The notes under the pieces were generated by a model. It did no database searches, was not told the DNA's origin, and saw only the letters and a program-made list of their open reading frames with translations. This document shows positions 1-8,943 of a stretch of DNA of 17,818 nt, in pieces (positions within the stretch are counted from its first letter, which is position 1; every line of letters starts with the position of its first letter). This stretch comes from JABDOU01 sp041609995 (GTDB taxonomy: Bacteria; Actinomycetota; Acidimicrobiia; Spongiisociales; SHLN01), in contig JBFIPU010000052.1 in the NCBI GenBank assembly GCA_041609995.1, positions 1 through 17,818 of the forward strand. The letters are read 5' to 3'. Position numbers and translations under genes: made by a program.

Positions 1-153
1 GAAGCGCTTTGTGTCCGGCCATTCGCCTTTCTCGACGTACTTGACCCACGTGCGGTTGACGCCGAGCGGGACTTCGTGTTCGGTCTTGCAGGCCACTGTG
101 CAGGCGTGGCAGCCGATGCAGCCGTCCTGGTCGATCACGAAACCGTACCGCAC
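1..153 (-). CDS. 4Fe-4S ferredoxin-type electron-transfer subunit (partial, N-terminus only)
   Basis: The 51 visible residues begin MRYGFVIDQDGCIGCHAC and carry one complete CxxCxxCxxxC cluster motif (Cys12, 15, 18, 22) followed by a VPLGVNRTWVKYVEKGEWPD stretch. This matches the start of the multi-cluster iron-sulfur subunits (DmsB/NrfC/PsrB type) that pass electrons between a molybdopterin oxidoreductase and a membrane or cytoplasmic partner. There is no signal peptide. The start must be this GTG: an in-frame TAG lies four codons upstream with no ATG between, and a GAGGAGG ribosome site (157-163) sits close, with only 3 nt spacing. The gene leaves the window at base 1, so the other clusters and the partner enzyme cannot be seen. 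The family is well supported; the enzyme it serves is unknown. Confidence 0.85.
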   Translation of the reverse strand, partial: MRYGFVIDQDGCIGCHACTVACKTEHEVPLGVNRTWVKYVEKGEWPDTKRF

Positions 154-184
154 ATGCCTCCTCTACCTGATGTACCTCGTGCCG

Positions 185-210
185 AACATATTCGAATCCG
201 TGAATATGTT
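185..210. promoter_or_regulatory. Inverted repeat, candidate operator in the ferredoxin leader
   Basis: A perfect 9-bp inverted repeat, AACATATTC (185-193) and GAATATGTT (202-210), is separated by 8 bp. It is AT-rich in a GC-rich surrounding and lies 31 bp upstream of the ferredoxin GTG. On the minus strand its proximal arm contains TATGTT, a fair -10 hexamer, so a bound protein could block RNA polymerase. No T-run follows, which argues against a terminator. The regulator is unknown; the symmetry would suit a dimeric winged-helix or TetR-type protein. Confidence 0.5.
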
Positions 211-230
211 AGGGGAAGCCGCCGGCCCCT

Positions 231-1301
231 TCATCCAAGCACTTCTTCGAGCGCCACCGGCCTGTCCTCGTCGATGGAGCGGTGGCCGGCCACCCCTATG
301 GCGACGGTCAGCATCCCGTCTTCCAGCGTGACGGGCGGCTCTGTGCCGTTGCGGATCGCGTCCAGGAACGCGATGTGCTCCAGGTAGGAAGAGCCGTGAT
401 GGACACCCAGGTAGGGCACATGATCGTTGTGGACCACCTGGGTTCGCACCTGTTTGTCGCGGCCGGCCACCCGTACCAATCCCTCGGGCACGAACGCCTC
501 GACTTTGCCGGCGTCGCCTACGACCACGATCTCCTGTTCGTTGACCGAGCCATCGGCAAACATGCACAGATCCAGCATCGACCGGGTGCCATCTTCCCAG
601 TCGATCACGACATACGCATTGTCGAGGATGTCGGGCACGTGGCCGTCGTAGGTCTCGTTCAGATGATTCACATCCTGGCTTCCCGATGCATACACCCGCA
701 CCGGTGGGGCACCGATCACGAGCGCCATCAGACCGAAGAAGTGACAGCATTTCTCGACGAGCGTGCCGCCGGTATTGCGATTGAACCGGTTCCAGTTGCC
801 GACCTTGGGCAGGAACGGATACCGGTGTTCGCGAATCGCCACCATTTGGACGGCCCCGGCCGCTCCTCCGCGCACCTCGTCGAGCAGAACAGCGATCGGC
901 GCCATCCATCGATACTCGAGGCCGACCTGGACAAACGTCCCATGCTCGGCCTGGGCATCGATGGCTCGCCGGCAGTCTTCGACTGTAGTGCAAAGCGGTT
1001 TTTCGACCAGCGTCGGAACACGAGCGCTGATCGTGTCGACGAGGATGTCAGCATGGGTCATGTTGGGGGAGGCGATGACAACCGCATCGCAAAGGCCCGA
1101 ATCGAGCAACTCCCGGTGGTCGGCGAATGAGACGATGTTGCCGCCGGCTGCCTCCACCCCGACCTTGCGGGACGATATGTCCGGGTCGGCGACGGCCACC
1201 ACGCTGGCCCCGTCGATGTGGTTGATGTTCATGATGTGTTCGACGCCCATCATGCCGGGCCCGATGACGCCGTACTTCATGCCAAGCTGTGCCGGCGTCA
1301 A
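231..1301 (-). CDS. Gfo/Idh/MocA family NAD(P)-dependent oxidoreductase
   Basis: About 356 residues, a usual length for the family. The N-terminal Rossmann fold is clear (KYGVIGPGMMG, then the acidic VAVADPD end of strand 2), followed by the conserved VEKPLC segment whose lysine is catalytic in the family, and GGTLVEKCCHFFGLM with the histidine expected in the substrate domain. Members oxidise or reduce sugars, inositols or sugar derivatives; the substrate cannot be told from sequence. It is the last gene of the ABC sugar-uptake operon, so it probably acts on the imported compound in the cytoplasm. I chose the TTG at 1301 because it overlaps the malG-like stop as TTGA, a junction seen again at two other genes here. 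The ATG at 1280 (protein beginning MKYGVIG) is a serious alternative start. Confidence 0.88.
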   Translation of the reverse strand: MTPAQLGMKYGVIGPGMMGVEHIMNINHIDGASVVAVADPDISSRKVGVEAAGGNIVSFADHRELLDSGLCDAVVIASPNMTHADILVDTISARVPTLVEKPLCTTVEDCRRAIDAQAEHGTFVQVGLEYRWMAPIAVLLDEVRGGAAGAVQMVAIREHRYPFLPKVGNWNRFNRNTGGTLVEKCCHFFGLMALVIGAPPVRVYASGSQDVNHLNETYDGHVPDILDNAYVVIDWEDGTRSMLDLCMFADGSVNEQEIVVVGDAGKVEAFVPEGLVRVAGRDKQVRTQVVHNDHVPYLGVHHGSSYLEHIAFLDAIRNGTEPPVTLEDGMLTVAIGVAGHRSIDEDRPVALEEVLG

Positions 1302-2326
1302 CCCTTGGTAGAGCCGGCGAGGATGCCGCTCACGAAGTAGCGCTGTAACGCAAAGAACACGACGAGCGGCATGAACGTGGAGATGAACGCAACCGCCGGC
1401 ATCAGATGCTCGAATCTACCGAACTCACCCGCCACGTTGCCGAGATTGACCGTCAACGGCAGCTCGGCACGGTTGCCACCGATGAAGGTGGTCGCAATCA
1501 GGAAATCGTTCCACGTCCACAGAAACTGAAAGATGGCAAAGGCAGCCAGCACCGGCACAGACAAGGGCAGGACCAGCTTGCGGAAAATGGTGAAATGATC
1601 GGCGCCATCGAGGTGGGCGGATTCCATGACCTCGGTGGGCAGTGTCGAGATGTAGTTGTGGAGAAGGAAAATCGCGAACGGCAGCGCAAAACCCGTGTGT
1701 GTCAGCCACACCGAGACTGCGGTATTGGAGAGCGCATCGATGTCCGGAAACAGACGAATGGTCTTGTCGAGAAACGGGATCGTCCACTGCGCACCGCGAG
1801 AGTACATCGAAAGCAGGGGAATCAGCGACATCTGCAGCGGAATCGCCAGGAGCGATACGGTTGCCACAAACAACCATTCCCGGCCTCGGAAATTGATCCA
1901 CGCGAAGGCATAGGCCGCAAATGCCGCGATCGCGATGGGGATGATCGTGGCCGGTATCACGATGGCGAAGGAGTTGACGGCGTATTCCCAGAGAGAGGGA
2001 GCGGACGATATGGGCACGGCGATCACATCTGCGTAGTTATCCAGGCTGTACGCCTGCCTGAGATGCTCGCCGGCGGACAGGGTGGACTCTTCGTCGAGGT
2101 TCAGAAAAGACAGCCACCAAGGTGATCCTCGTTGGGCGTCGCGGCTCCGGAAGCTGTTCACGAAGATCCCCGCGGTGGGTGCAGTCCACAACAACACGAG
2201 GAGCCACAACACCCCCACAGGGACCCGCGACAGAAGGGCGTACAAGCGCTTGCCGAGGCCTACGGCTTCGACCGACAGCCCGGATTCCGATGTGGCTTTC
2301 GCCGGCGCCTGGGCAGTGGTTGTCAT
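1298..2326 (-). CDS. Carbohydrate ABC transporter permease, MalG type
   Basis: A 342-residue inner-membrane permease. A basic cytoplasmic N-terminus leads into a first membrane helix (about residues 35-57), then a long external loop and at least five more hydrophobic segments. The ABC-binding EAA-type loop is visible at about residues 235-255 (ESAHLDGADHFTIFRKLVLP, with Gly241), as is the family C-terminus QRYFVSGILAGSTKG. It forms the second half of the channel with the MalF-type protein encoded just upstream. The ATG at 2326 overlaps that gene's TGA (ATGA), so translation is probably coupled; an in-frame extension further upstream would run into the MalF gene and is unlikely. The next gene, the oxidoreductase, overlaps its stop. 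Substrate is unknown, probably a mono- or disaccharide. Confidence 0.9.
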   Translation of the reverse strand: MTTTAQAPAKATSESGLSVEAVGLGKRLYALLSRVPVGVLWLLVLLWTAPTAGIFVNSFRSRDAQRGSPWWLSFLNLDEESTLSAGEHLRQAYSLDNYADVIAVPISSAPSLWEYAVNSFAIVIPATIIPIAIAAFAAYAFAWINFRGREWLFVATVSLLAIPLQMSLIPLLSMYSRGAQWTIPFLDKTIRLFPDIDALSNTAVSVWLTHTGFALPFAIFLLHNYISTLPTEVMESAHLDGADHFTIFRKLVLPLSVPVLAAFAIFQFLWTWNDFLIATTFIGGNRAELPLTVNLGNVAGEFGRFEHLMPAVAFISTFMPLVVFFALQRYFVSGILAGSTKG

Positions 2327-4362
2327 ACGGCCTCTCTTTGCATCCGACGAATGTTCACGTACATGATCGGGAGGACCGAGACGAAGAGCAGCACGGCGAC
2401 CGCAGCTCCGGCGGGACGGTTGATGAACGTGAACGCCTGGTCCCACATCTCATTCGCCAGCACATTGGTGCCGAAGTCGCCGGCGGTCATGACCTTGACG
2501 ATGTCGAACACCTTCATGACGAGAACGATCAGCGTGGTCACGACCACGCCGATGGTGGTTCGGATCTGGGGAATCGTTATTCGCCAGAACATCTGCGACG
2601 AGTTGGCGCCGTCGACGCGGGCTGCCTCCAGCAGGTCCGTGGGCACCCCTTTGATGGCCGCGGAGAACACCACCATCGTGAATCCGGTCTGGATCCAGAT
2701 CATGATCACCATGAGCCAGAACGAGTTCCATGGCTGTTCTTCGCGGAATTGCACAGCGCCTCCGCCGATGCCCCCTCCCCAGAAGATGCGGTACACGAGC
2801 CAGAGAACGACCAGCAACACGATCCCCGCCCACGCCGCATAGGACCGCAGATTGCTGGCAATCGCGCGAGCACCGACGTACAACGCACCTAGGGCGACGA
2901 CAGCGAGAAAAAGCAAGATGCCGGTTCTGACCCCGCCCGGCTCATTGGCGCGCGCCAGCGTCGTCCAGATGCTGTTGAAGAGGCCGGTCTGGGGCTTGCT
3001 CGGCGGACGGGCGATGAGCACAAAGCGCCAAATGACCGACGCACCGACGAACGACACCGCCATCGGCAAGAAGACGAGCGACTTGGCAACCGTCTCGAAG
3101 CGGCTGCGCTCGGCCAGCACTGCGATAGCCAGCCCCGCCACCGTTGCAAACGTCGTGACTGCGAAGACCCACCAGAGGTTGTTGAAGATCACTCCTCGCA
3201 GCGACGTGAAAATCCCGAACAAGATCAGCGTCACGCCGATTGCGGCCGGTGCTCCCGACGCCGGCGACCATTCCAACGTCGTACCCACCCGGCGCCCGGC
3301 GAAGAACGCGACGACCAACCCCACTGCCAGCACCCCCAGGCCCCACCACAGCAGGTTGCCGGTGAACAGTGTCGTCCATTCGGATACGTCGAAGATGTTC
3401 GCGTCCCCGAATAGCGCCGAGTAGTTGGTGAACCCGACCGCTTCCCCCTCACGGTTCTGGAAGCTGAGGACAATGGTGCCGATGGTGGGGATCAGCAACG
3501 CCACTGCGATGAAGAAGAGAGCCGGACCAAGGAAGATGTAGACGCGCGAACCATCGCGCACCTGATGCTGTTCTATCTCGTCCTTGTAGGCAGCGAGTCC
3601 CCAGCGGGCGCCGTAGATACCACCAGCAATCGCCCACGCGCCTATCGCGGTGCCGTATGAGAGCACCTTGAGCTCGGACATACCGAAGGCACCCAATACC
3701 CAGCCGATGAACGCAGCTGTGAGCACGGTCTTCGCTGTGATTGATTGACCGCGGAGGCGCTGCAGCCCGTAGGTGAAGGCGAACACGATCGCACCTGCCA
3801 CGATCGAGCCGACGATCCACGACATGAAGGAGAACTGGGGCCGCGCCGCCGGTAACGTGTTGAATCCGATCAGTGCCGCGAACGCCGCGCCGCCGGCACC
3901 GCCGATGACGAGGCGAGTGCGTTCATCCTCGATCGCCGACAGCACCCAGCCGAGGGCGGCACCCGCGCCGAACGCAGCCGCGGTGAGCGCCAGCCCAGAC
4001 ACCATTTGTCCGTTGCCGGCGACCAGCGCCACGGGAATGGAGGCCAGCAGACCTCCGATGAGGGCGGCGAAGAGGCGGAACTTCTCGGTTGCCTGGTTGA
4101 ACAACCAGTTGACCCCGAGAAAGAGCAGAGCACTGATCCCCAGGGCGTAGCCGACGCCCTGGAGCATGGCCACCACCCGCTCTATCACGTCGGCCTGGCG
4201 GTCGGCCGGCAGACTGGCGTAGGCCACTGCCGCTCCGGCTGCAAACAGGCCTACGACGATGGCGGAAATCGTCTTGCGCCGCTGGGGAACTTCGGGACCG
4301 AGCCAGCTGGTGATCCCGTAGGTGAGCGCGCCGACGATGATGCCGATGCCGAGCGCTAGCAA
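2323..4362 (-). CDS. Oversized carbohydrate ABC permease, MalF type, with N-terminal multi-helix extension
   Basis: 679 residues, against about 290-330 for ordinary sugar permeases and 514 for E. coli MalF. The transporter core begins near residue 274 (VYIFLGPALFFIAVALLIPT) and ends with a canonical EAA loop at 579-600 (EAARVDGANSSQMFWRITIP). Ahead of it are about 260 residues holding some eight or nine hydrophobic, Gly/Ala-rich segments and no motif I recognise. Two further hydrophobic stretches are inserted in the core at roughly 335-400 and 480-527. The start is a TTG; an in-frame TAG lies 15 codons upstream with no ATG or GTG between, and no strong ribosome site is visible, so the start is uncertain. 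It pairs with the MalG-type protein. The permease call is firm; the role of the extension is unknown. Confidence 0.88.
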   Translation of the reverse strand: MLALGIGIIVGALTYGITSWLGPEVPQRRKTISAIVVGLFAAGAAVAYASLPADRQADVIERVVAMLQGVGYALGISALLFLGVNWLFNQATEKFRLFAALIGGLLASIPVALVAGNGQMVSGLALTAAAFGAGAALGWVLSAIEDERTRLVIGGAGGAAFAALIGFNTLPAARPQFSFMSWIVGSIVAGAIVFAFTYGLQRLRGQSITAKTVLTAAFIGWVLGAFGMSELKVLSYGTAIGAWAIAGGIYGARWGLAAYKDEIEQHQVRDGSRVYIFLGPALFFIAVALLIPTIGTIVLSFQNREGEAVGFTNYSALFGDANIFDVSEWTTLFTGNLLWWGLGVLAVGLVVAFFAGRRVGTTLEWSPASGAPAAIGVTLILFGIFTSLRGVIFNNLWWVFAVTTFATVAGLAIAVLAERSRFETVAKSLVFLPMAVSFVGASVIWRFVLIARPPSKPQTGLFNSIWTTLARANEPGGVRTGILLFLAVVALGALYVGARAIASNLRSYAAWAGIVLLVVLWLVYRIFWGGGIGGGAVQFREEQPWNSFWLMVIMIWIQTGFTMVVFSAAIKGVPTDLLEAARVDGANSSQMFWRITIPQIRTTIGVVVTTLIVLVMKVFDIVKVMTAGDFGTNVLANEMWDQAFTFINRPAGAAVAVLLFVSVLPIMYVNIRRMQREAV

Positions 4363-4420
4363 GGCCGCCTGCCTGTCACCTTGGATCTCCTCACGGAATT
4401 CAATCTATCGCATAACGCGC

Positions 4421-4459
4421 GAAAAAGAAAAAAGAGCGCCGGGCCGTAGCCCGACGCTC
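4421..4459 (-). terminator. Strong intrinsic terminator between binding-protein and permease genes
   Basis: On the minus strand GAGCGTCGGGC and GCCCGGCGCTC form an 11-bp stem (one G-U pair) around a TACG loop closed by C-G, a UNCG-class stable tetraloop. TTTTTTCTTTTTC follows directly. It lies 25 bp after the binding-protein stop and about 60 bp before the permease start, so it should end most transcripts after the binding protein and let some read through. That fits the need for more binding protein than permease. Confidence 0.9.
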
Positions 4460-4483
4460 TCTCTCTGGTTGTTTTCGTTACGA

Positions 4484-5836
4484 CTAGCTAGGCCAGCTCG
4501 CCTCGATGGCGTCGAGAGCTTCCTGTACCGTCTTGTCGCCGGTCACCATCGCCGTCCCCTCGGTCCAGAACGAACCGGCGCCAACCGCAGCCGGCATCAG
4601 GTCCGAAGCGTCGAACCGGAACGGGTCCGCCGACACCAGGATGCCGGCCAGGGTGCGCTCGAGGGCGGTGGGATACACGTCGGTGTCGTGCGCCTTGTTC
4701 GGCGACAGGAATCCTCCGAGCTCACCGCGGGCCTCGGCGAACTCGGGGCTCGCCAGGTAGCCGATGACGGCGTCCACCTCGGGAGCATCCCGGAACTGCA
4801 CGGCGTGCGTGCCCGCGCCCAGCACCGTGGTCCCGAACTCATCGCTCACTGTCGGGAAGTAGAAGACGTTCACATCTCCGTCCTCGCCGAGAGTGGTGCC
4901 CTCGGGGAAGAAGTTGGCAAAGAAGTTCGCCTGCCGGTGCATGCCGCAGTCTTCGTTCACGAGCGGCTCGCCGTTGTCACCGAAGAAGGTGGATGCGATC
5001 GTGCCGCCTGATGCATAGACGTTGTCGCCTTCCCACACGCCGAGCACGGCCTCAGCCACCTGGGCCACGCGAGGATCGTTGAACGGAATCTCGTGGTTCA
5101 CCCACTGGTCGTAGACATCGGGGCCGTGCAGACGGAGCATCATGTCCTCCATCCAGTCCGTGAACGGCCAGCCGGTGGCGCCACCGGACTCGATACCGAC
5201 GCACCAGGGGGTGATGCCGTCGGCCTTCATCTGGTCGGCCAGGGCCAGCAGGGCATCGAACGTCTGGGGGATCTCGTACCCGTTGGCGGCGAACACCGAC
5301 GGCTTGTACCAGACGAGAGACTTGACGTCACCCTTGTTCGGCACGCCGTAAACGGAGCCGTTCAAGGTGACCAGGTCGGTCCAGTACGCGTCGTACGTGT
5401 CTTTCAGGGTCGCCACGGTGTCGTCCTTGATCGGCACGATCCATCCGTTGGCGGCGAAGTCGAGCGTCTTGCCCGGCTGCGGGATGATCCCGATATCAGG
5501 GGCGTTGCCGGCCTCTGCCTGGGCATTGATGACGTCGCTGAAGTCACGAGAGCCCGCGTACTGGATGTCGATGCCGCTCTCGGCTGCAAAGATGTCCAAC
5601 GCCGCCTGGAAGTTGTCACCCTCGATGCCGGTTTCCGGGCCGGAGAGAGTAACGGTGGTCCCGGCGAGCGGGTCCTCTTCCATGGGCTCTTCTTCCATGG
5701 CTTCAGTTGTCGTCGTGGTTTCTTCTTCTGACGTCGGCGCTGCCGTGGTCTCGGTCGGCTCTTCCTCGGTGGTACCACCACCGCAGGCGGCCGCCACCAT
5801 GGCGAGCGCGAGCAGCATCGCAAGCATTTTGCGCAT
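4484..5836 (-). CDS. Extracellular solute-binding lipoprotein of a sugar ABC transporter (family 1 type)
   Basis: 450 residues. MRKMLAMLLALAMVAAAC is a lipoprotein signal peptide with Cys18 as the acylated residue. It is followed by a Thr/Glu/Met-rich spacer to about residue 57 that tethers the binding domain to the cell surface. The folded part begins TVTLSGPETG and shows features of MalE-like proteins: a DIFAAESGIDIQY segment, NAPDIGIIPQPG, and YGVPNKGDVKSLVWYKPSVF. The last residues are EALDAIEASWPS. The closest general type is the alpha-glucoside-binding kind (AglE-like), but the ligand is not certain. The ATG at 5836 is preceded by GAGGAGG at 5846-5852 with 9 nt spacing. It is the first gene of the operon, ahead of a terminator and two permeases. 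Confidence 0.9.
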   Translation of the reverse strand: MRKMLAMLLALAMVAAACGGGTTEEEPTETTAAPTSEEETTTTTEAMEEEPMEEDPLAGTTVTLSGPETGIEGDNFQAALDIFAAESGIDIQYAGSRDFSDVINAQAEAGNAPDIGIIPQPGKTLDFAANGWIVPIKDDTVATLKDTYDAYWTDLVTLNGSVYGVPNKGDVKSLVWYKPSVFAANGYEIPQTFDALLALADQMKADGITPWCVGIESGGATGWPFTDWMEDMMLRLHGPDVYDQWVNHEIPFNDPRVAQVAEAVLGVWEGDNVYASGGTIASTFFGDNGEPLVNEDCGMHRQANFFANFFPEGTTLGEDGDVNVFYFPTVSDEFGTTVLGAGTHAVQFRDAPEVDAVIGYLASPEFAEARGELGGFLSPNKAHDTDVYPTALERTLAGILVSADPFRFDASDLMPAAVGAGSFWTEGTAMVTGDKTVQEALDAIEASWPS

Positions 5837-6010
5837 TGTTTGGATCCTCCTCAGTCTTGATCCAGAACGTTGTCGGCCGCGGAACGAATGTCCCAACGAG
5901 CCACAACGGTTTTGTTTACAACATGTGTCGGCGGACAAACTGGGGACCGCCGCCGGTCAGGTTAGCGGGTTTCTGGCGCTTGTGTACCCTCCCGACCCAC
6001 ACGGGGCCCT
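5837..6010. other. Gap between glyS and the sugar-uptake operon
   Basis: 174 bp with no gene. It should contain the promoter of the binding-protein gene, but I could not pick a convincing -35/-10 pair. A stretch reading GTTGTAAACAAAACCGTTGT on the minus strand repeats GTTGT directly at 15-bp spacing and is AT-richer than its surroundings, so it is a possible regulator site. Near the glyS side is a 5-bp hairpin at 5945-5958 (GACCG/CGGTC) without a T-run, too weak to call a terminator. Confidence 0.35.
5846..5852 (-). promoter_or_regulatory. Ribosome binding site of the solute-binding protein gene
   Basis: GAGGAGG on the minus strand, 9 nt ahead of the ATG at 5836. It fixes that start over an in-frame upstream ATG at 5938, which would bury the signal peptide 34 residues into the protein. 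It is the clearest Shine-Dalgarno sequence in the window. Confidence 0.8.
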
Positions 6011-7321
<1,311 letters not shown>

Positions 7322-7335
7322 AAGGTGGCCGGAGG

Positions 7336-8070
7336 TTACCCGTGAACGGCACCGCCGAACCGGCGATCCCGGCCCTGGTACTCGACCAGACAGTCGTACA
7401 GCGCCTGCTCGTCGAAGTCCGGCCACAGCACGTCGGTGAAGACCAATTCGCTGTAGGCCGACTGCCACGTCAGGAAGTTGGACAACCGGTGCTCGCCGCT
7501 CGTCCGAATGATGAGCTCGGGGTCAGGCAGGTCGGGGAGCATCAGCCGGGCACGGAGGGCGGACTCGTCGACATCGTCCGGATTCAACACCCCGGACTCG
7601 ACGTCAGCCGCCACCAGGCGGGCGGCGCCCACGATGTCGGCTCGTCCCCCATAGTTGAATGCGAACACCAGCCGCATGCCACGGTTGCCTGCCGTGATCT
7701 CCTCCGACTCGGCCATTTGCCGCCGAACGTTGGCGGGAATTCGCTCGTCGTCGGTGATCCCCATGAAGTGAATCCGGATGCCTTGCCCGGCAACGTGATC
7801 GCGATGGCGTACCAGCAGGCTTTCGTTGAACGCCATCAAGAACTCGACCTCTTCCTCGGACCGGCTCCAGTTCTCGGTCGAGAACGCATACACGGTGAGC
7901 CACTTGATACCGATCGCATTGACGAGGTCGATGGTGTCGAACAGGGTGGTCTCTCCGGCCACGTGGCCGGCCGTGCGCGGAAGGTCGCGGCTTTGTGCCC
8001 AGCGACCATTGCCGTCCATGATGATGGCCAGGTGCTGGGGCAACCGCTCCGGGTCGAGACGGGGGTCCAC
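7336..8070 (-). CDS. uppS: Isoprenyl transferase (cis-prenyl / undecaprenyl diphosphate synthase)
   Basis: 244 residues, normal for the family. It extends an allylic diphosphate with isopentenyl diphosphate in cis to make the long-chain lipid carrier for cell-wall synthesis, at the cytoplasmic face of the membrane. All signature blocks are present: IIMDGNGRWA with the catalytic Asp19, FSTENWSR, FNYGGR, RTSGEHRLSNFLTWQ and ELVFTDVLWPDF. The GTG start shares its first base with the recO stop (TAGTG), and glyS follows 14 bp downstream, so the three genes form one unit. Product chain length cannot be told from sequence; actinobacteria can carry separate C15 and C50 enzymes. Confidence 0.96.
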   Translation of the reverse strand: MDPRLDPERLPQHLAIIMDGNGRWAQSRDLPRTAGHVAGETTLFDTIDLVNAIGIKWLTVYAFSTENWSRSEEEVEFLMAFNESLLVRHRDHVAGQGIRIHFMGITDDERIPANVRRQMAESEEITAGNRGMRLVFAFNYGGRADIVGAARLVAADVESGVLNPDDVDESALRARLMLPDLPDPELIIRTSGEHRLSNFLTWQSAYSELVFTDVLWPDFDEQALYDCLVEYQGRDRRFGGAVHG

Positions 8071-8789
8071 TACTCGTCGAGCAGCGTGAGGCTATGGAGC
8101 TGACGGTCCAGGTGATACTCCACGAACCGCCGCGTCACCCCCATCGCCTCCTTCGACAGCGCCGGGGCAGGCGGCGGAAGATCGTCGAAGCCACCGTCGG
8201 CGAGCGCCGCCAGATAGTCGGTCAGACCGTTACGGAGTTTGGCCGAGCCGACTTCACCACAGGACGAGCACAGTGCTCCGCCGGCCGGAAAAGAGAAACG
8301 GGCGTGCTGGCCGGGGGCCCCGCACGAAGCACACTGGCGCAGGCTGGGCGCCACCCCCACCACCTCCGCCGCCTTGAGCAGGAACGACGCAACGAGATCC
8401 GGGTGATCGTTCCCGGCATTGAGCGCCCGCAGGCCCCGCTGGAGGAGCAGAAACATCCGGTGGGAGCCCTCCCCCTCGACGGCGATCGCATCGGCGGCTT
8501 CCAGCATGGTTCCGCCCTTCACGACCCGATCGAGGTCGTCGCGCAATCGGGGAAACGCCTCGATGACTGAAACGGACGTGATCGTGTCGAGGTTGCGGCC
8601 CTCATACAGACCCAGCTCCACATGCGTGAAGGGCTCGAGCCGGCCTCCGAAGCGGGACTTGGTCTTGCGGACACCCTTGGCGACGGTGCGGAGCTTGCCG
8701 TGGTTGGGCGAGAGGATCACCACCACCCGGTCGGCGTCACCGAAGGGATAGCCGCGCAGCACGATGCCGTGGTCCTTCTTCAATCCCAT
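8070..8789 (-). CDS. recO: DNA repair protein RecO
   Basis: 239 residues, typical length. RecO anneals single strands and helps RecR load RecA at gaps. The N-terminal OB-fold is recognised from GIVLRGYPFGDADRVVVILSPNHGKLRTVAKGVRK, followed by the helical domain and a four-cysteine zinc site (CASC at 153-156, CSSC at 174-177). Starts with MGLKKDHGIVLR at an ATG; the stop overlaps the uppS start. It is the first gene of recO-uppS-glyS, so the promoter should lie in the 154-bp gap shared with the divergent VOC-family gene. Confidence 0.95.
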   Translation of the reverse strand: MGLKKDHGIVLRGYPFGDADRVVVILSPNHGKLRTVAKGVRKTKSRFGGRLEPFTHVELGLYEGRNLDTITSVSVIEAFPRLRDDLDRVVKGGTMLEAADAIAVEGEGSHRMFLLLQRGLRALNAGNDHPDLVASFLLKAAEVVGVAPSLRQCASCGAPGQHARFSFPAGGALCSSCGEVGSAKLRNGLTDYLAALADGGFDDLPPPAPALSKEAMGVTRRFVEYHLDRQLHSLTLLDE

Positions 8790-8837
8790 GCCACAACGCT
8801 ACCCGCCGCGCGTGACGGAGCCCGCCCTCTCGTACTG

Positions 8838-8860
8838 GGGGTGGGGCCTCATCCCACCCC
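8838..8860. repeat. Perfect 8-bp hairpin in the recO / VOC-gene divergent gap
   Basis: GGGGTGGG (8838-8845) and CCCACCCC (8853-8860) are perfect complements around a 7-base loop. The odd palindrome CTGGTGACCAG overlaps its right end (8860-8870). Both lie in the 154-bp gap between two divergently transcribed genes. There is no T-run on either strand, so a protein-binding or folded-leader role is more likely than termination. Confidence 0.45.
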
Positions 8861-8943
8861 TGGTGACCAGCCGTCTCTCCGACGAGATCTACCCACATCC
8901 TCGATGGCCCGCATTGCGCCACCTGCCTAGGTTTGGGGCTGCC

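Noticed and set aside
163..993. Arg/Gly-rich minus-strand frame overlapping the oxidoreductase in another frame
   Set aside because: A frame-shifted shadow of the Gfo/Idh/MocA gene, with Arg-rich, motif-free sequence.
2122..2892. Plus-strand frame rich in His, Asp and Arg across the two permease genes
   Set aside because: The composition is what results from reading hydrophobic codons in antisense; both strands cannot plausibly code here and the permeases are clear.
5837..6010. LacI-type operator for the sugar operon
   Set aside because: I saw AT-rich GTTGT direct repeats but no convincing symmetric site with a central CG, and no LacI gene in the window.
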